A stretch of DNA of 64,000 bases from JAADJA01 sp963840975. GTDB taxonomy: Bacteria > Bacteroidota > Bacteroidia > Bacteroidales > JAADJA01. The stretch is from NCBI GenBank assembly GCA_963840975.1, contig CAWJBC010000009.1, forward strand, positions 124,001 through 188,000, given 5' to 3'. Below, in pieces: positions 61,628-64,000 of the stretch. How positions within the stretch are numbered: the stretch's first letter is position 1; the number at the start of each line of letters is the position of its first letter. A model generated the notes under the pieces. The model was not told where the DNA came from. It did no database searches and saw only the letters and a program-made list of their open reading frames with translations. The position numbers were made by a program, and so were the translations under genes.

Positions 61628-63028
61628 ATGAAAAAACCGGTTTATTATATCATAGGCGCAATTGTGTTGCTGATCCTACTTCTTTGGTTTTTCCTGGGTT
61701 CGGAAGGAAAATCAACAGAAACATTAGAGACAAAAGTAAAGTGGGGAGAATTTAAAATAGCCGTTACCACTTCGGGGGAATTGGAGGCAAAAAACTCTGA
61801 AAATATCTATGGTCCCGAAAAACTGGGAAATGTCAGGATATGGGAAGTCAAAATTGAAGACATAGTGCCTGACGGAACGGTTGTTGATTCGGGAGATTAT
61901 GTTGCCTCCCTTGACAGAACTGAACTCTCCAACAAGCTGAAAGACCAGGAACTCGAGTTGGAACAGATCGAAACTCAATATACCAAGACAAAACTCGACA
62001 CAACCCTTGAGATGAGGAACCTGCGTGATGAACTTATCAACCTGAATTATTTTTTAGAAGAAAAGAAAATACAACTTGAACAATCAAAATATGAACCTCC
62101 TGCCACCATCAGGCAGGTTGAAATAGAACTTGAAAAGGCTGAAAGGTCGTATGATCAATCTTTGAAAAACTATTCGCTGAAACTGGAAAAAGCAGATGCT
62201 ACTATGCAGGATGTTACCGCTCAACTCACCAAAGCTCAGCGAAAATACGATGAGATGGCAGCACTGCTTCAAAAATTCACTGTATTCGCTCCCAAAGCCG
62301 GAATGGTAATCTATAAAAGAGGATGGGATGGTTCCAAACAGGGACCGGGAGACTCTTACAATACCTGGGAAAACATAGTCGCCACACTGCCCAACCTCAC
62401 TAAAATGATCTCTAAAACTTATGTAAATGAGATTGATATCAGTAAAGTAAAAACCGGGCAAAAGGTTGAGTTGGGAATTGATGCTTTTCCGGATAAAAAA
62501 TTTACAGGAGTAGTAACTGAAGTTGCCAATATCGGCGAACAAATGAAAAGCAGTAATGCAAAAGTTTTTGAAGTCCGTATAGAGGTCAATGAATTTGATT
62601 CGGTGATGAGGCCGGCAATGACAACAAAAAACATTATCATTACCAACATTATTGACAGTGTGCTGTTTGTTCCCCTCGAAAGTGTATTCAAAGCCGACAG
62701 TATTTCTTACGTTGTTTCGGGAAGCACACGGAAACAGGTAATCGTGGGCAAAAGCAACGACAATGAGATCATCATCAAGGCAGGACTCGAAAAAGATGAT
62801 GAAATATATTTATTGCCACCGGAGGGTTTTGACAAATTCCGCCTTGCCAAGCTACCCGATGATGTTATTCAGAAATTCAAAGAAAATAAAACCGTGGCTC
62901 AACAAGCTAAAGTTGTCAGCGATACCTTATCAGTATTGGAAAACTCTGAAAACCAGAAGGTCTTTCAAAAGGATGCGAGAGGTGGCAAAGGGAAAAAATT
63001 TGAAGGTAAAGCAGTAAAGAAAAACTAA
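61628..63028 (+). CDS. Periplasmic adaptor subunit of an ABC-type (MacA-like) efflux system
   Basis: 466-residue membrane-fusion protein. One N-terminal membrane anchor (about 7-24, YIIGAIVLLILLLWFFLG), a lipoyl/barrel part (VKWGEFKIAVTTSGELEAKN), a long coiled-coil hairpin (about 90-215; ELEQIETQYTKTKLDTTLEM and DATMQDVTAQLTKAQRKYDE), then a beta-barrel (TYVNEIDISKVKTGQKVELG). The C-terminus is Lys-rich. It bridges an inner-membrane pump to an outer-membrane channel. A MacB-type permease gene starts 14 bases downstream, so the two form one export unit. The cargo is unknown. Confidence 0.92.
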   Translation: MKKPVYYIIGAIVLLILLLWFFLGSEGKSTETLETKVKWGEFKIAVTTSGELEAKNSENIYGPEKLGNVRIWEVKIEDIVPDGTVVDSGDYVASLDRTELSNKLKDQELELEQIETQYTKTKLDTTLEMRNLRDELINLNYFLEEKKIQLEQSKYEPPATIRQVEIELEKAERSYDQSLKNYSLKLEKADATMQDVTAQLTKAQRKYDEMAALLQKFTVFAPKAGMVIYKRGWDGSKQGPGDSYNTWENIVATLPNLTKMISKTYVNEIDISKVKTGQKVELGIDAFPDKKFTGVVTEVANIGEQMKSSNAKVFEVRIEVNEFDSVMRPAMTTKNIIITNIIDSVLFVPLESVFKADSISYVVSGSTRKQVIVGKSNDNEIIIKAGLEKDDEIYLLPPEGFDKFRLAKLPDDVIQKFKENKTVAQQAKVVSDTLSVLENSENQKVFQKDARGGKGKKFEGKAVKKN

Positions 63029-63042
63029 TCAATCCCTTATCC

Positions 63043-64000
63043 GTGGAGAGGTACTTTTATATTTTTAATATAGCTATTGAAGCCGTTTTTGCCAATAAAT
63101 TCAGGTCCATTCTGACTGCACTTGGAATCATTTTCGGGGTAGCAGCCGTAATCGCCATGATGGCTATCGGCAATGGTGCACAGCAGGAAATCCTCGAACA
63201 AATAAAAATGGTGGGCGTTAACAATATTATCATTGTTCCTGCCCAGACAAAGAAAACGGGTGAAACAGATGAATCTGAAGAAGGAAAGCAAAAGATTGAA
63301 AAGTACTCACCCGGGCTTTCGATGAAAGATGCAGAAGCCATTAAAGCAATTATTCCAAGCGTTGACAAAGTTAGTCCGGAGGTTATTTATGAGACTTCAA
63401 TTGTAAAAGATGGCATCCGGAGTTCTGCCACTCTCACTGGAGTTACTCCCGACTTTTTCAGGGTTTATAACATTGGGTTGCAAAGGGGAACCATGTTTAC
63501 AGCAGAGCAATTGGAATCAGGCAATGCTGTTTGCCTTATCGGTCCGCAAATAGCCACTAAATTTTTTCCAAGCGAAGACCCGTTAGGAAAATATATCAAG
63601 TGCGGCGACCTCTGGCTGAAGGTTGTTGGAATTCTTGAAAATAAAAGTTCCACTATCACCACCGCCGAAGATATGGGGATCAGTAATGTGAATGTGAATA
63701 TTTTCGCACCGCTGCAAACAATACTTTTAAGGTATAAAGACCGGTCAGTTATAACCGAAGCTGCCATTCATGGAAATAATAATTCAAGAGTAATTTTTTT
63801 CGGAAGGTTTTCGTCAAGTATGTCCTCATCCAGTTCAGACGAGGAAACCAATACAAATCAGATTGACAAAATTGTTGTTCAGGTGAAGGAAAGCAGCCAG
63901 ATAGGAGCTACAGTTAAAATCCTGAAAGAAATGCTGAACCGGCGACATGCGGGAGTTGAAGATTTTGAAATTAAAGTTCCTGAACTGCTATTAAAGCAGG
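63043..64000 (+). CDS. MacB-like ABC transporter permease (3' end cut by window edge)
   Basis: About 319 codons are visible. The start is GTG at 63043 (MERYFYIFNIAIEAVFANKF), 14 bases after the adaptor gene. The first membrane helix follows at about 22-45 (ILTALGIIFGVAAVIAMMAIGNGAQQE), and the large periplasmic MacB_PCD domain comes next (VGVNNIIIVPAQT, KYSPGLSMKDAEAIKAIIP, VTPDFFRVYNIGLQRGTMF, GNAVCLIGPQIATKFFP, DPLGKYIKCGDLWLKVVGIL). A Ser/Asp-rich stretch (SSMSSSSSDEETNTN) is a lineage insert. No ATPase domain is seen so far; the next gene may carry it. It probably uses tripartite-type export with the upstream HlyD protein. Confidence 0.93.
   Translation, partial: MERYFYIFNIAIEAVFANKFRSILTALGIIFGVAAVIAMMAIGNGAQQEILEQIKMVGVNNIIIVPAQTKKTGETDESEEGKQKIEKYSPGLSMKDAEAIKAIIPSVDKVSPEVIYETSIVKDGIRSSATLTGVTPDFFRVYNIGLQRGTMFTAEQLESGNAVCLIGPQIATKFFPSEDPLGKYIKCGDLWLKVVGILENKSSTITTAEDMGISNVNVNIFAPLQTILLRYKDRSVITEAAIHGNNNSRVIFFGRFSSSMSSSSSDEETNTNQIDKIVVQVKESSQIGATVKILKEMLNRRHAGVEDFEIKVPELLLKQ

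Overview
The window is a moderately AT-rich stretch of a Bacteroidota chromosome, most likely a Bacteroidales-like lineage; genus and species cannot be read from it. Evidence: a SusC/SusD pair, type IX secretion (T9SS) C-terminal sorting domains, head-GIN (DUF2807) and DUF1573 lipoproteins, weak Shine-Dalgarno signals, and repeated promoter matches to the Bacteroidota form TTG-N19-TAnnTTTG. Housekeeping genes are dense and mostly intact. Both ends are cut: a UvrD/PcrA helicase at the left and a MacB-type permease at the right.

Layout. 1-8.0 kb (minus strand): UvrD helicase, a small membrane protein, a NifS-type cysteine desulfurase, tRNA 2-selenouridine synthase (MnmH/SelU), a TonB-dependent receptor and a small companion protein. 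8.2-12.8 kb (plus): a secreted M1 aminopeptidase with a dockerin-like tail, then a lipoprotein with a GH16-like C-terminus. 12.9-18.3 kb: a frameshifted LuxC-type acyl-CoA reductase divergent from serC-serA-S23 protein-DUF1015. 19-20.2 kb: an XRE regulator and an AhpD-like protein. 20.3-31.5 kb: a divergent catabolic locus with M28 and M14 peptidases and isoaspartyl dipeptidase on one side, and secreted cyanophycinase, SusC, SusD and a PKD/beta-propeller lipoprotein on the other. I read it as a candidate cyanophycin (or beta-aspartyl peptide) utilisation locus. 31.7-42.7 kb: a T9SS cargo protein, ndk, NrnA-type DHH phosphoesterase, two FKBP lipoproteins, sucC, lipid kinase, LtaS-like sulfatase, Ig-like and head-GIN lipoproteins, and a papain-like protease. 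42.9-56.6 kb: dnaE, trxA, DUF58, cdaA, purB, a frameshifted MsbA-like ABC transporter, DUF5606, pyrK-pyrD, tsaC, a cupin and tRNA-Lys(UUU). 56.6-64 kb: a candidate small RNA, an Omp28/thioredoxin-like T9SS protein, coaE-YbbR-yajC-DUF1573, and an HlyD/MacB efflux pair.

The most notable item is the Omp28/thioredoxin-like gene at 57099-58982. Its frame is open for 628 codons except for one TGA at codon 37, which sits exactly where the first cysteine of the W-C-x-x-C-P redox motif should be (W-TGA-S-F-C-P). A hairpin follows at a distance suitable for a bacterial SECIS. The same window carries SelU, a selenium-utilisation marker, so a selenoprotein is a serious hypothesis. A nonsense mutation or base error remains possible, because two other genes here carry single-base frameshifts.

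Intergenic regions hold several dispersed palindromic elements: two copies of a 62-64 bp palindrome, three related 137-201 bp elements whose end arms differ in sequence but stay complementary, a composite element with a 43-nt near-perfect hairpin, and tandem hairpins with compensatory base changes.
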